In this document: positions 8,690 through 16,239 of the stretch, in pieces
How the letters are laid out: every line of letters begins with the position of its first letter
How positions within the stretch are numbered: position 1 is the first letter of the stretch
Origin: Ezakiella massiliensis
Lineage (GTDB): Bacteria; Bacillota; Clostridia; Tissierellales; Peptoniphilaceae
Reading direction: 5' to 3'
Assembly (NCBI RefSeq): GCF_900120165.1
Contig: NZ_LT635475.1
Span: forward strand, 558,001-622,000
Length of the DNA: 64,000 nt
Notes under the pieces: model-generated
What the model was told of the DNA's origin: nothing
Databases searched by the model: none
Seen by the model: the letters and a program-made list of their open reading frames with translations, nothing else
Program-made: the position numbers and the translations under genes

Positions 8690-8794
8690 GTCTCCTTCTT
8701 GAATCGGACCAGATCCTGGGCAGCAATTCCTAACTCCTCCAGTTGGGCAAGCCATTCCGAATTCTAATTTTGATGGTCTTCTAATTATTTTCAA
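8687..8794 (-). CDS. RiPP precursor peptide B (35 aa, TTG start)
   Basis: A 35-residue peptide starting with TTG, with AAAGGAG 8 bases upstream. N-terminus MKIIRRPSKLE is nearly identical to that of the neighbouring peptide A, and the C-terminal part has ACPTGGVRNCCPGSGP with cysteines at 16, 24 and 25. The homology to peptide A over both the leader-like and core-like parts, the same length, and the adjacent radical SAM/SPASM gene make a precursor role very likely. The conserved part GGVxNCCPG is the probable modified core; the basic N-terminus is the probable leader. I do not recognise a named precursor family. Confidence 0.85.
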   Translation of the reverse strand: MKIIRRPSKLEFGMACPTGGVRNCCPGSGPIQEGD

Positions 8795-8819
8795 CTCTTA
8801 ATCTCCTTTCTCTTTTTAA

Positions 8820-8927
8820 CTACTTGCCCCTAACTGGTGATGTACCTGGACAACAATTTGTTACTCCTCCAACCCCACAATCTAATATTGTGTCTTCTGG
8901 TTTAGATGGTCTTCTAATTATTCTCAT
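8820..8927 (-). CDS. RiPP precursor peptide A (35 aa)
   Basis: A 35-residue peptide with ATG start and a strong GGAGGTG site 7 bases upstream. It begins MRIIRRPSKPEDT and continues with DCGVGGVTNCCPGTSPVRGK; cysteines are at 17, 25 and 26. It aligns without internal gaps, shifted by one residue, with peptide B. It is the first gene of a minus-strand operon: precursor A, precursor B, hairpin, maturase, exporter. The GG before the core might be a cleavage point, but no C39-type or other leader peptidase is encoded in the locus. Too short for routine gene callers. Confidence 0.87.
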   Translation of the reverse strand: MRIIRRPSKPEDTILDCGVGGVTNCCPGTSPVRGK

Positions 8928-8949
8928 ATATTTCACCTCCTTTAAACAA

Positions 8950-8979
8950 ATATTACCATATTAGTATCCATTTTGTAAA
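8950..8979 (-). promoter_or_regulatory. Promoter of the RiPP operon
   Basis: Reading leftwards: -35 TTTACA (8974-8979), 18-base spacer, -10 TAATAT (8950-8955) preceded by TGg (extended -10). It is back to back with the regulator promoter, so a protein bound between them could control both. Confidence 0.55.
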
Positions 8980-8994
8980 TTTCATTTTTGCTAT

Positions 8995-9022
8995 TTGAAT
9001 ATTTTATCTTTTGTGTTATAAT
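8995..9022 (+). promoter_or_regulatory. Promoter of the RiPP-locus regulator
   Basis: -35 TTGAAT (8995-9000), 16-base spacer, consensus -10 TATAAT (9017-9022) with TGt extension. The predicted transcript starts near 9029, only about 10 bases before the GTG taken as the start codon. Confidence 0.6.
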
Positions 9023-9037
9023 ATAAATGATGATGTT

Positions 9038-9718
9038 GTGGAAAATTTTGGTTTATATATTAAAAACAAAAGAGAATCTTTAGGTCTAACTAGAGAAGAT
9101 TTAATTTATAAAATAGAATATTTATCAGAATACTATTTCGCTGAACCTGAATTTATTTCTACATCTACCCTAGCTAGGATTGAACATGATAAAATACTAC
9201 CTACTCTTAAACAGATAGACCTGCTCTCCCTAGGTTTAAATACAGATCTTTTACAAATCTATAGTAAATCTAGAGTCCAAGAAGGGAAAAAAATTAAGTC
9301 CATTATAAAAGCCATCCCATTTGCCATTAAAAAGAATGATATAAAAAAACTAATTTTATTCAAAAATTTTCTCCTTAATCATCACAATACTAACAGTATG
9401 TATGTCTACAAAATAATCAATGACCATATTCTGCTCATTGACTCCTACATGTTTTTTTCTAGAAAAGATTATAAAGCTGCACATAAAAAATCATACAAAA
9501 TAATATATAATTTGAAATATGAAACAAAACTTGATCATACATATTTAAAATCTGACTATAATCTTATAGCCTACTCTCTACATTTGGCATCTGCTCATTT
9601 AATGTCTGGTAATAGTTTTTCATCCCATAAAATGCCAGATAGAATAATTTATAGTAAGGATAATATTTATAAAAAAGTTGCAATTAAAATAATTAAAAGG
9701 AGCTATGAAATTTCATAG
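9038..9718 (+). CDS. Helix-turn-helix regulator, Rgg/RRNPP-like, of the RiPP locus
   Basis: About 226 residues from GTG 9038. Residues 1-65 form an XRE-type helix-turn-helix (LYIKNKRESLGLTREDL ... STSTLARIEHDKILPTLKQI); the rest is helical and rich in Lys, Ile and Tyr, like the TPR-type sensing domain of Rgg/RRNPP regulators, though somewhat shorter. An in-frame TTG at 9011 would extend it by nine codons but overlaps the -10 box, so GTG is preferred; neither has a ribosome binding site, so translation may be nearly leaderless. It is divergent from the precursor operon and probably controls it, possibly in response to a peptide. Its last codons lie in a terminator hairpin. Confidence 0.75.
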   Translation: MENFGLYIKNKRESLGLTREDLIYKIEYLSEYYFAEPEFISTSTLARIEHDKILPTLKQIDLLSLGLNTDLLQIYSKSRVQEGKKIKSIIKAIPFAIKKNDIKKLILFKNFLLNHHNTNSMYVYKIINDHILLIDSYMFFSRKDYKAAHKKSYKIIYNLKYETKLDHTYLKSDYNLIAYSLHLASAHLMSGNSFSSHKMPDRIIYSKDNIYKKVAIKIIKRSYEIS

Positions 9719-9726
9719 CTCCTTTT
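9695..9726. terminator. Bidirectional terminator between regulator and nrdG
   Basis: A perfect 32-bp inverted repeat (AAAAGGAGCTATGAAA and its complement) overlaps both convergent stop codons. T-runs lie on both strands (TTTTATCTT rightwards; TTTTAATTATTTT leftwards). Confidence 0.85.
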
Positions 9727-10219
9727 ATCTTGGTTCATAGATTACGACTTCCCCGCTTTCCAAGGATTTTTTAATATCGATTATCCTTTGGTTTTCGCTA
9801 CCACGGAATTTTAATTTTAGATTTTTTAATTTCTCTACAAAGAGTCCATCAACTAGAATGTCGCACTCTTTTAAGAGGTCTAGTTTTTTGGGATCGGCCA
9901 CAATCTGCTCGTAGGTGTAGCCCGAGTAAATCCAAATATTTTTTTGGACTTGTTTTTTTATATCCCTTAAAACATCTGTGAGTTCCAAATTTTGCATGGG
10001 CTCACCGCCAAGTAAAGTAAGTCCAGAAACATTTGGGTCCTTGAGATAGGAAATAATTTTATCGGTTGCCTCTTGGTCCCAGTCATCTCCATAATTAAAA
10101 TCCCAGTACTCTTGGTTAAAGCATCCCTTACACCCGTGGGTACAGCCAGTGACAAAAATGGTCGACCGTATGCCCTCGCCATTTGCCACATCGTATTTTC
10201 TAATTTGTGAATATTTCAT
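9725..10219 (-). CDS. nrdG: Anaerobic ribonucleotide reductase activating enzyme
   Basis: 164 residues. This radical SAM enzyme generates the glycyl radical on NrdD. The cluster motif is CTHGCKGCF (cysteines near 26, 30 and 33) in the setting FVTGCTHGCKGC, followed by GGEPM near 69-73. Length is normal. It overlaps the nrdD stop by one base (TAATG), so the two are translationally coupled. Confidence 0.95.
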   Translation of the reverse strand: MKYSQIRKYDVANGEGIRSTIFVTGCTHGCKGCFNQEYWDFNYGDDWDQEATDKIISYLKDPNVSGLTLLGGEPMQNLELTDVLRDIKKQVQKNIWIYSGYTYEQIVADPKKLDLLKECDILVDGLFVEKLKNLKLKFRGSENQRIIDIKKSLESGEVVIYEPR

Positions 10220-12366
10220 TATATGTGGAGGACTCTTGCACCAATTTCCTTGGTCCTGCCTTCATTCCAGAAATTTTCTCCCAGATATCCACAGGTCCTT
10301 CTAATAACTGTGAGTTTGCTCTTGTCGTGGTTATGGCAATTTGGGCATTCCCACTCATTGTCATCATTTAATTTAATTTCCCCATCAAAGCCACATTCAT
10401 GGCAGTAGTCGCTCTTGGTATTAAATTCAGCGTAGGCAATGTGGTCATAAATATATTTTACAAGTGTTGCGACCGCCTCAATATTGTTGGTCATATTTGG
10501 AATTTCAGCGTAGGAAATCATGCCACCTGTCGAAAGTTTTTGGAATTCGGATTCAAAATCAAACTTATCAAAGACAGAAATATTTTCACGAACGTCTACG
10601 TGATAGGAGTTGGTGTAATAACCCTTGTCTGTGATGTCTTTGATTTCTCCAAAACGCCTTCTATCGATTTGGCAGAAACGATTGGTCAAACTTTCTGCTG
10701 GTGTGCCGTAAAGGGCAAAGCCCAGATGTGTTTCAGCCTTCCAATCATCGCAGGCCTTTCTAAGTCTTTGCATAACTTTTAAAGCAAATTCCTTAGCCTC
10801 TGGATCTGTGTGTGACTTGCCTGTCACAAGTTTTGTGGCTTCATAGAGGCCGATGTATCCCATGGAGATTGTAGCATAACCATTTTGTAAGAGCTTGGTG
10901 ACCTTTTCACCCTTCTTTAGTCTTGCAATGGCTCCGTATTGCCAGTGAATTGGACTTACGTCGCTAGTTACATTTTCTAGGAGTTCATATCTAAACATCA
11001 GAGCTTTTTTGACGAGTTCTAGTCTCTTTTCCAAAATTTCCCAGAACTTATCTTCATCTCCACCAGATAAAATTCCAATTTGTGGCAAGTTCAAGGAAAC
11101 CACGCCCATGTTGAAGCGGCCATCGAATACATATTCGCCATCTTCGTTCTTCCATGGGGCCAGGAAGCTCCTGCAGCCCATTGGTGAAAATACATTGCCC
11201 TCATAGAGCTCACGCATCTTCTTGGCTGAAATATAGTCAGGATACATGCGTTTGGCTGTGCATTTTGCAGCAAGTTTTGTCAGATAATAATATTTTGAAT
11301 CCTCGTGAACATTGTGTTCGTCCAGTACATAAATCAATTTTGGGAAAGCTGGAGTTACATAAACATCAGCTTCGTTTTTGATGCCTTCAAGCCTTTGGTT
11401 CAAAATTTCCTCTTGGATCATGGCAGCTTCTTTTTCATATTCAAAGCCAGGCATAAAGTGCATAAAGAGAGTTACAAAAGGTGCTTGACCGTTGGTTGTC
11501 ATCAGGGTATTGATTTGATATTGCATGGTTTGGATCCCGTCTTTAACTTCTTTTTTGGTCCTCTTCCAAGCAATTTCTTCAGCCTTTTCAAGGTCAGGTT
11601 CCATACCATAAATTTCCCTTTGCTCTTCGGTTACAGCTGATAGATATTTGTTAAAGCTCTTTCTAACAAATGGAGCTAAGATAGTATCAATGCCGTTAAT
11701 GCTTTGGCCACCGTATTGGCCGCTGGCAACTTGGGCAATGATTTGTGTTGTAACTGTACATGCAACTTGGAAAGACTTTGGGCTGTCAATTTTTTTGCCG
11801 TTAATAACAGTTCCGTTGGTCAGCATGTCTTTGAGGTTGATCAGGCAGCAGTTAAACATAGGTTGGATAATGTAATCCATATCGTGGAAGTGGATGGCAC
11901 CAGAATCGTGGGCCATTACAATATCTGTAGGCATAATAATCCTGCGGGCAATGTCCTTAGAAACTTCCCCTGCAATCAAATCGCGTTGTGTTGAAACGAT
12001 CTTTGCGTCCTTGTTGGAGTTTTCATCCATAACGCTAGTGTTTGACCGATTTAAAATTCCTACAATTTCATCATCAATGGTATTTATTTGACGCTTAAAG
12101 GCTTGAACAGACCTGTAACTTTCATAGGCCTTAGCAGTTGCAGGGTTATTGTATTGTAAAAGCTTGTAATAAACCTGCTCTTCAATCCCGTGAATTGTCA
12201 TTGGCTCCTTTATAACCCTAGCAAAATCTTCAATTTCATTGGCAATTCTTTCTGCTTGACCTTCTTCGTAAACACCCGATGATGAGTGCATGGCCTTTTC
12301 TATGGCAACAACGATTTTGTTCTTATCAAAATCTACGCATTCGCCTGTACGCTTGATAACCTTCAT
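10219..12366 (-). CDS. nrdD: Anaerobic (class III) ribonucleoside-triphosphate reductase
   Basis: 715 residues: an N-terminal ATP-cone (residues 1-90, starting MKVIKRTGECVDFDKNKI), the ten-stranded reductase barrel, a zinc site with CHEC and CPNC near 653-672, and the C-terminal glycyl-radical loop RRTCGYLG (glycine near 693). It makes deoxynucleotides without oxygen, fitting an obligate anaerobe. The start is fixed by GGAGG 8 bases upstream. It leads a two-gene operon with nrdG and has NrdR-like boxes at its promoter. Confidence 0.97.
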   Translation of the reverse strand: MKVIKRTGECVDFDKNKIVVAIEKAMHSSSGVYEEGQAERIANEIEDFARVIKEPMTIHGIEEQVYYKLLQYNNPATAKAYESYRSVQAFKRQINTIDDEIVGILNRSNTSVMDENSNKDAKIVSTQRDLIAGEVSKDIARRIIMPTDIVMAHDSGAIHFHDMDYIIQPMFNCCLINLKDMLTNGTVINGKKIDSPKSFQVACTVTTQIIAQVASGQYGGQSINGIDTILAPFVRKSFNKYLSAVTEEQREIYGMEPDLEKAEEIAWKRTKKEVKDGIQTMQYQINTLMTTNGQAPFVTLFMHFMPGFEYEKEAAMIQEEILNQRLEGIKNEADVYVTPAFPKLIYVLDEHNVHEDSKYYYLTKLAAKCTAKRMYPDYISAKKMRELYEGNVFSPMGCRSFLAPWKNEDGEYVFDGRFNMGVVSLNLPQIGILSGGDEDKFWEILEKRLELVKKALMFRYELLENVTSDVSPIHWQYGAIARLKKGEKVTKLLQNGYATISMGYIGLYEATKLVTGKSHTDPEAKEFALKVMQRLRKACDDWKAETHLGFALYGTPAESLTNRFCQIDRRRFGEIKDITDKGYYTNSYHVDVRENISVFDKFDFESEFQKLSTGGMISYAEIPNMTNNIEAVATLVKYIYDHIAYAEFNTKSDYCHECGFDGEIKLNDDNEWECPNCHNHDKSKLTVIRRTCGYLGENFWNEGRTKEIGARVLHI

Positions 12367-12400
12367 CTTCCTGATCCTCCTGAAATGTTTTTATAAGTAT

Positions 12401-12445
12401 CCACAATATCTTGTGGGTAAATTTTTCAGCCACACTATGTTGACT
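12401..12445 (-). promoter_or_regulatory. Two NrdR-like boxes in the nrdD leader
   Basis: CCACAATATCTTGTGG (12401-12416) is nearly palindromic and fits the NrdR box pattern (acaCwAtATaTwGtgt) at about 13 of 16 positions. A weaker second match lies at 12430-12445 (CCACACTATGTTGACT, about 11-12 of 16). They are 29 bp apart, slightly less than the three helical turns usual for NrdR pairs. The second overlaps the predicted transcription start. NrdR itself is not in the window. Confidence 0.6.
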
Positions 12446-12451
12446 AAGTTT

Positions 12452-12480
12452 ATCTTAGCAGGTCCACAAAAATAAATCAA
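12452..12480 (-). promoter_or_regulatory. nrdDG promoter
   Basis: Reading leftwards: -35 TTGATT (12475-12480), 17-base spacer, extended -10 TGc-TAAGAT (12452-12457). Confidence 0.6.
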
Positions 12481-12510
12481 GTCTTTTTGCCCATATTTTT
12501 AAAAAAATAT

Positions 12511-12522
12511 ACAATATATTGT
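12511..12522. promoter_or_regulatory. Third palindromic ACAATATATTGT site upstream of nrdD
   Basis: A perfect 12-bp palindrome with the same core as the NrdR-like boxes lies about 30 bases upstream of the -35. It could be a third NrdR box or the site of another regulator. Confidence 0.4.
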
Positions 12523-12675
12523 GCGTATTTTGAACCATTTTTTATAAAGAGCGGATTACCAAGCCTTTTGGAAGATGAAAATATCAATTGTTAAGATTTC
12601 TACATATTGTGCATGGGTCTAAGCGCTATCTGACTAAAATCTTAGACTATAAAAATAAATATTTTTCAAATAAAA

Positions 12676-12715
12676 AGAGCCAAGCAAACTTATACAATAT
12701 AGTTCACTTAGCTCT
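12676..12715 (-). terminator. Intrinsic terminator after brnQ
   Basis: On the minus strand AGAGCTAAGTGAACT pairs with AGTTTGCTTGGCTCT through several G-U pairs around a 10-base loop, and TTTTTATTTG follows. Confidence 0.7.
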
Positions 12716-12740
12716 AAAAAATTTTTTAAATTTTAATTTA

Positions 12741-14099
12741 CTATAAAGCTTTCTTGCTCTTTCTTGCTTCATAAATTGCAAAAGCCACTCCAAGAACTAT
12801 AGCTGGAATAATCCAACCAAAACCTTGAGATGCCAGTGGCAATGATTCAATAATTGAAATTGGCGTGTCAAAGTTTACTCTCTCAGGTGTGATGTTAGCA
12901 AAGAATGGACTAACCCTTATCGCTTCCAAAAATCTATTAATGCTATCTTCAGCATTTAAAATATTTTGAATTAGAGACATTATAAAGGCTCCCAAGCATG
13001 CCCCCCTATAAGCGGACTTGTGCTTGATAAGATCGTCAGCCAAGCTCATAACAATTAAGACAATCGTTACCGGATAAATTACTGTAAGGATTGGAACTGC
13101 AAAGGCAATTAGGGTATCTACGCCATTGATTGCAAAGAAAGCTGAGAAAGCACAGGTGATCCAAACTATTGATTTGTATGAAACCTTGTGGTTAAAAACA
13201 GCTTCAAAAAAATTTCCTGCAGTTGCTGTCAAACCAACAGCTGTTGTGATACATGCCAAGGAAATTGCCAGGCCTAAAATAACTCCGCCCCATGAACCCA
13301 AAATGCCATTTACCAGTTCTATAACGAGCTCAGCCCTGGATAAATCTTTTGGCAAAACTCCAGAAGAACTTGCACCCAAGTAAATAAAGCCACCGTATAC
13401 ACAGAATAAACCAAGAGCAGCTATAAAACCCGAAATACAAGTCATCCTAACTTGGTCTTTTCTTTCCTCATAACCCTTTTGGGCAATTGATTGAATAATA
13501 ATAGTTGCCAAAACCAAAGAACCAATACCATCCATAGTTTGGTAGCCCTCTTCAAACCCCCTCAAGAAGTTTTTTGTATTGCCAGTTACAACAGGCGAGC
13601 CAATAGGATTTGTAACCCCAACTATAATCAAAATCGCAAGCACTGCAATCAAAATTGGAGTTAAAATGGATCCAACCTTGTCGACTACAGACATAGCATT
13701 CAAAGTAAAATATAAAACAATTGCAAAAAATATGACCGCTGAAATAACAGGACTGATACCAAATACAGGTTTAACACCAATTTCATAAGTAACCGCTGCT
13801 GTTCTAGGAATAGCAAGTAATGGTCCAATAGCCAAAATAATTATAAAAGTCATAATATTTGCAGCCTTGGGTCCCAAGTGTTTAAAAACGTCAATGGTCC
13901 TGCCGCCAGCCTTGGCCGCAGCAATAATTCCCAAAACCGGAAGGCCAACGCCCGTCAACATAAAACCAGCCATAGAGCTGGCCCATTTAGTTCCCGCTAT
14001 GTAACCAAGTGTTGGTGGAAAAATTAAATTCCCTGCCCCCAAGAAAATCGCAAAAAGTGCGAAACCCGTAATCAAAGTATCCTTTTTCTTCTTATTCAT
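12741..14099 (-). CDS. brnQ: Branched-chain amino acid:cation symporter
   Basis: 452 residues and about 12 membrane segments. The N-terminal signature FALFAIFLGAGNLIFPP (residues 13-29) and later GGRTIDVFKHLGP are typical of the LIVCS family that takes up leucine, isoleucine and valine with sodium or protons. Length is usual. It is a single-gene transcript with a good promoter and terminator. Uptake of branched-chain amino acids fits an amino-acid-fermenting organism. Confidence 0.93.
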   Translation of the reverse strand: MNKKKKDTLITGFALFAIFLGAGNLIFPPTLGYIAGTKWASSMAGFMLTGVGLPVLGIIAAAKAGGRTIDVFKHLGPKAANIMTFIIILAIGPLLAIPRTAAVTYEIGVKPVFGISPVISAVIFFAIVLYFTLNAMSVVDKVGSILTPILIAVLAILIIVGVTNPIGSPVVTGNTKNFLRGFEEGYQTMDGIGSLVLATIIIQSIAQKGYEERKDQVRMTCISGFIAALGLFCVYGGFIYLGASSSGVLPKDLSRAELVIELVNGILGSWGGVILGLAISLACITTAVGLTATAGNFFEAVFNHKVSYKSIVWITCAFSAFFAINGVDTLIAFAVPILTVIYPVTIVLIVMSLADDLIKHKSAYRGACLGAFIMSLIQNILNAEDSINRFLEAIRVSPFFANITPERVNFDTPISIIESLPLASQGFGWIIPAIVLGVAFAIYEARKSKKAL

Positions 14100-14125
14100 T
14101 TCACCAGATCCCTCCTCAATATACT

Positions 14126-14154
14126 ATTATAATAGAGATTAACTTTCGATTCAA
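14126..14154 (-). promoter_or_regulatory. brnQ promoter
   Basis: Reading leftwards: -35 TTGAAT (14149-14154), 17-base spacer, consensus -10 TATAAT (14126-14131), then GAGGAGGG before the start codon. Confidence 0.75.
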
Positions 14155-14339
14155 GTACTTATTTATAGATTTTTAAATTTTTCTTTAAAACTTTTTAAAT
14201 AAGTAAAGTAATGATGGTGGATGTTATTGGATATGAATTTAATAAAATTTTATGATTGCATAATTAAAAACATTCTTAACAATAACCATAGGAGAAATAT
14301 GTTCATCCATTATAAAATTCTCTTAATTTTTAAAAATAA

Positions 14340-14369
14340 AAAAATAATCGGTTTTGGCAACCATAAAGG
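14340..14369. repeat. Nested palindromic repeat P1, left half (split by the IS)
   Basis: Outer arm AAAATAATCGGT and inner arm GGCAA with the loop CCATAAAGG; the right half continues at 16054. The reconstructed unit matches the family described at 24721-24892 and elsewhere. Confidence 0.7.
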
Positions 14370-14418
14370 TGAACTGCCCCTTGTCAAGTAGACACAACAA
14401 TTAATTAAAAACACATAT

Positions 14419-15330
14419 TTAAACTGCATGCTCTCTGTACTCCAACGGAGCCATGCAGTTTAATCTTTTTTGAAACCTCTCGTTGTTGTAAAATTCAATG
14501 TAATTAACAATTCTTTCTTTTAATTCTTCTAAAGAATTAAACTCTTTACCATAAAACATTTCTGCCTTTAATATGCCGAAAAATCCTTCCATTGGTCCGT
14601 TATCTATACATTTACCTACCCTTGACATACTATGTTTCATACCTTGGTCTTCCACCTTTCTTTTAAATGCTCTTGATGTATACTGACAACCACGGTCACT
14701 GTGGAATATTGGTTTTGCATCAGGATATTTGTCTATGGCCTTGTCAAACATTTTAAATACAATCTCTGCATTGCTTCTGTAGGACAATTCATATTCTATG
14801 ATGCTGTTGTCGTATAGATCAAGTATTGCGCTTAGGTAGAGCTTTTTGTTTTCTCCAGCTATGCTAAATTCTGTTATATCTGTGAGCCACTTTTCGTTTG
14901 GTTTTTCTGCTTTGAATTTTCTTTTAAGGATGTTTTCTCTTGTGTAGAATGGTTCTATTGTTTTTCTAATTACTTTCTTTCTTCTAATTCTTGCTTGTAT
15001 TCCTAGGAGCTTCATTAGTCTGTAGATGTATTGTTCTGAGTAGTTTTTGTGGTTTAATTTGTTTATGAACATGGTCATTCTTCTGTAGCCTAGGATTCCG
15101 TCATAGGTTCTATGGTATTCAACTATTAAGCTACTTAGTAATTCATCTTGTTTTTCTTTTTCAGGTTTTTGTCTCTTTTTGTATTTGTAGTAGCTGCTTC
15201 TTGAGATCTTTAGTATTTCACAGATGGTTTTTACTTGGTATCCTTTTTCTTTGAAGATGTCGACCGTAAGGTACTGAGCTTCTTGACGTAATTTTGAGTG
15301 TATAGCTGTTTTTCCATAGCTTCTTTTTTT
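14419..15330 (-). CDS. IS150-type transposase OrfB (DDE domain, expressed by frameshift)
   Basis: The open frame runs 303 codons from 15330. An internal ATG at 15078 would leave only 219 residues and cut off the conserved HTH-like segment (YHRTYDGILGYRRM), so expression as an OrfAB fusion is likely. The integrase core is complete: WLTDITEF (first Asp), HSDRGCQYTS (second Asp) and DNGPMEGFFG plus the catalytic Glu (DDE). The frame is entered from orfA at a run of nine A (minus strand of 15324-15332), a classic -1 slippery site. Confidence 0.9.
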   Translation of the reverse strand, partial: KKRSYGKTAIHSKLRQEAQYLTVDIFKEKGYQVKTICEILKISRSSYYKYKKRQKPEKEKQDELLSSLIVEYHRTYDGILGYRRMTMFINKLNHKNYSEQYIYRLMKLLGIQARIRRKKVIRKTIEPFYTRENILKRKFKAEKPNEKWLTDITEFSIAGENKKLYLSAILDLYDNSIIEYELSYRSNAEIVFKMFDKAIDKYPDAKPIFHSDRGCQYTSRAFKRKVEDQGMKHSMSRVGKCIDNGPMEGFFGILKAEMFYGKEFNSLEELKERIVNYIEFYNNERFQKRLNCMAPLEYREHAV

Positions 15331-15992
15331 TTAAGAACTTCAAGCTCTAATTCAAGTCTTTTTCTAATTTCTTTTTCTTTTTCAAGTTCAAGTTTTAATT
15401 TCTCTGTGTCTGTGAGTTTACTTTCATCTATTTCAGTTTTGAATTTAGGCCCTCTTTTTTTGTACTTTAAGCCTTCTTCTCCTTCTTTTAAGAAGCTTTG
15501 TGTCCATTTGTATACAAGTGCATAGTTTAGATTGAATTTTTCTGCTGCCTTATTGTAATTATTGTTGTTGTCTAGGATCCATTTTACTATTTCAATTCTT
15601 TCTTCGTATGTTGTTTGCTTGGCTTTCATAATGGAATTTTCCTCTCTTTTTTGTTTTGTATCTTTGAGTGTAATTCCATTATACCACATGTTAACCCATT
15701 TACCTGCAGTTGAGTGTGATATGTTATATTTGTGTCCAAGTTGCTGGTAGGAGTAGTTTCCTGTAAGGTAGTCTTGAACTACCTTCATTTTAAATTCTTT
15801 TGAAAAACTTCCGTTTGAAGTTCTTGACTTTAGAGCCTCTTCTCCTTTTTCCTTGTACTTTACATACCATGAGGCGACAGTTGTATCTCCTGCATTTATT
15901 TCCTTGGCTATTTCTATGAATGATTTGTTTCCTTTTTCGTATTCTCTACATGCTTGTATTTTTGTTTCTAAGTCAAATTTAATTTTCCCCAT
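15231..15992 (-). CDS. IS150-type transposase OrfA (helix-turn-helix protein)
   Basis: 253 residues with at least two successive helix-turn-helix units (about residues 5-45, 63-95 and 125-165, the last starting with TYEERIEIVKWILDNNNNYN) and a C-terminal leucine/lysine coiled coil (about 190-230) used for multimerisation. It is longer than the roughly 173 residues of IS150 InsA because of the additional HTH unit. It binds the inverted repeats and forms the N-terminal part of the frameshifted transposase. Confidence 0.88.
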   Translation of the reverse strand: MGKIKFDLETKIQACREYEKGNKSFIEIAKEINAGDTTVASWYVKYKEKGEEALKSRTSNGSFSKEFKMKVVQDYLTGNYSYQQLGHKYNISHSTAGKWVNMWYNGITLKDTKQKREENSIMKAKQTTYEERIEIVKWILDNNNNYNKAAEKFNLNYALVYKWTQSFLKEGEEGLKYKKRGPKFKTEIDESKLTDTEKLKLELEKEKEIRKRLELELEVLKKKEAMEKQLYTQNYVKKLSTLRSTSSKKKDTK

Positions 15993-16053
15993 TTTTTCTC
16001 CTTTTCTGGGGTTTTTAATTAATTAGACTGTCTACTTTGCATGTATCATACCA

Positions 16054-16084
16054 AAAGGATTGCCGCTACATACCGATTATTTTT
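16054..16084. repeat. Nested palindromic repeat P1, right half
   Basis: Inner arm TTGCC, bulge GCTACAT, outer arm ACCGATTATTTTT, complementary to the left half at 14340-14352. Confidence 0.7.
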
Positions 16085-16239
16085 CATTAACATATTTTTA
16101 TTTATCTCTACCGTATTTCGCTGGAAAATTCGATGAGAAAGGCGATGTACAGAAATGTTGCGAATGAGGTGGGCTCGAGTGCCCTCCGCAGTGAGCAACA
16201 TTTCGAAACAAGCCTTTATCGCGAATTTAACGCGAAATA
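16085..16239. repeat. Repeat-derived spacer downstream of lpd
   Basis: No gene is seen. The segment near 16130-16190 (GAAATGTTGC, then GTGGGCTCGAGTGCCCT) recurs almost exactly near 24945-24985, and GAAATGTTGC pairs with GCAACATTTC (about 16194-16203) to form a large hairpin. TCGCG/CGCGA near 16218-16235 recurs at other gene ends. Confidence 0.6.

Larger units (their letters stand above)
14370..16053 (-). mobile_element. IS3-family (IS150-type) insertion sequence, apparently intact
   Basis: The 1684-bp element is bounded by a 5-bp direct repeat AAAGG (14365-14369 and 16054-16058). Its ends begin TG and finish CA, and the imperfect inverted repeats share AAGTAGACA and, further in, ATTAATTAAAAAC at both ends. 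It holds orfA and an overlapping orfB in the -1 frame. Joining the flanks without one AAAGG copy restores an uninterrupted palindromic repeat, so the insertion is recent or at least undecayed. Confidence 0.9.

Noticed and set aside
9011..9037. TTG at 9011 as start of the RiPP regulator
   Set aside because: It would put a consensus TATAAT with TG extension inside the coding sequence and has no ribosome binding site.
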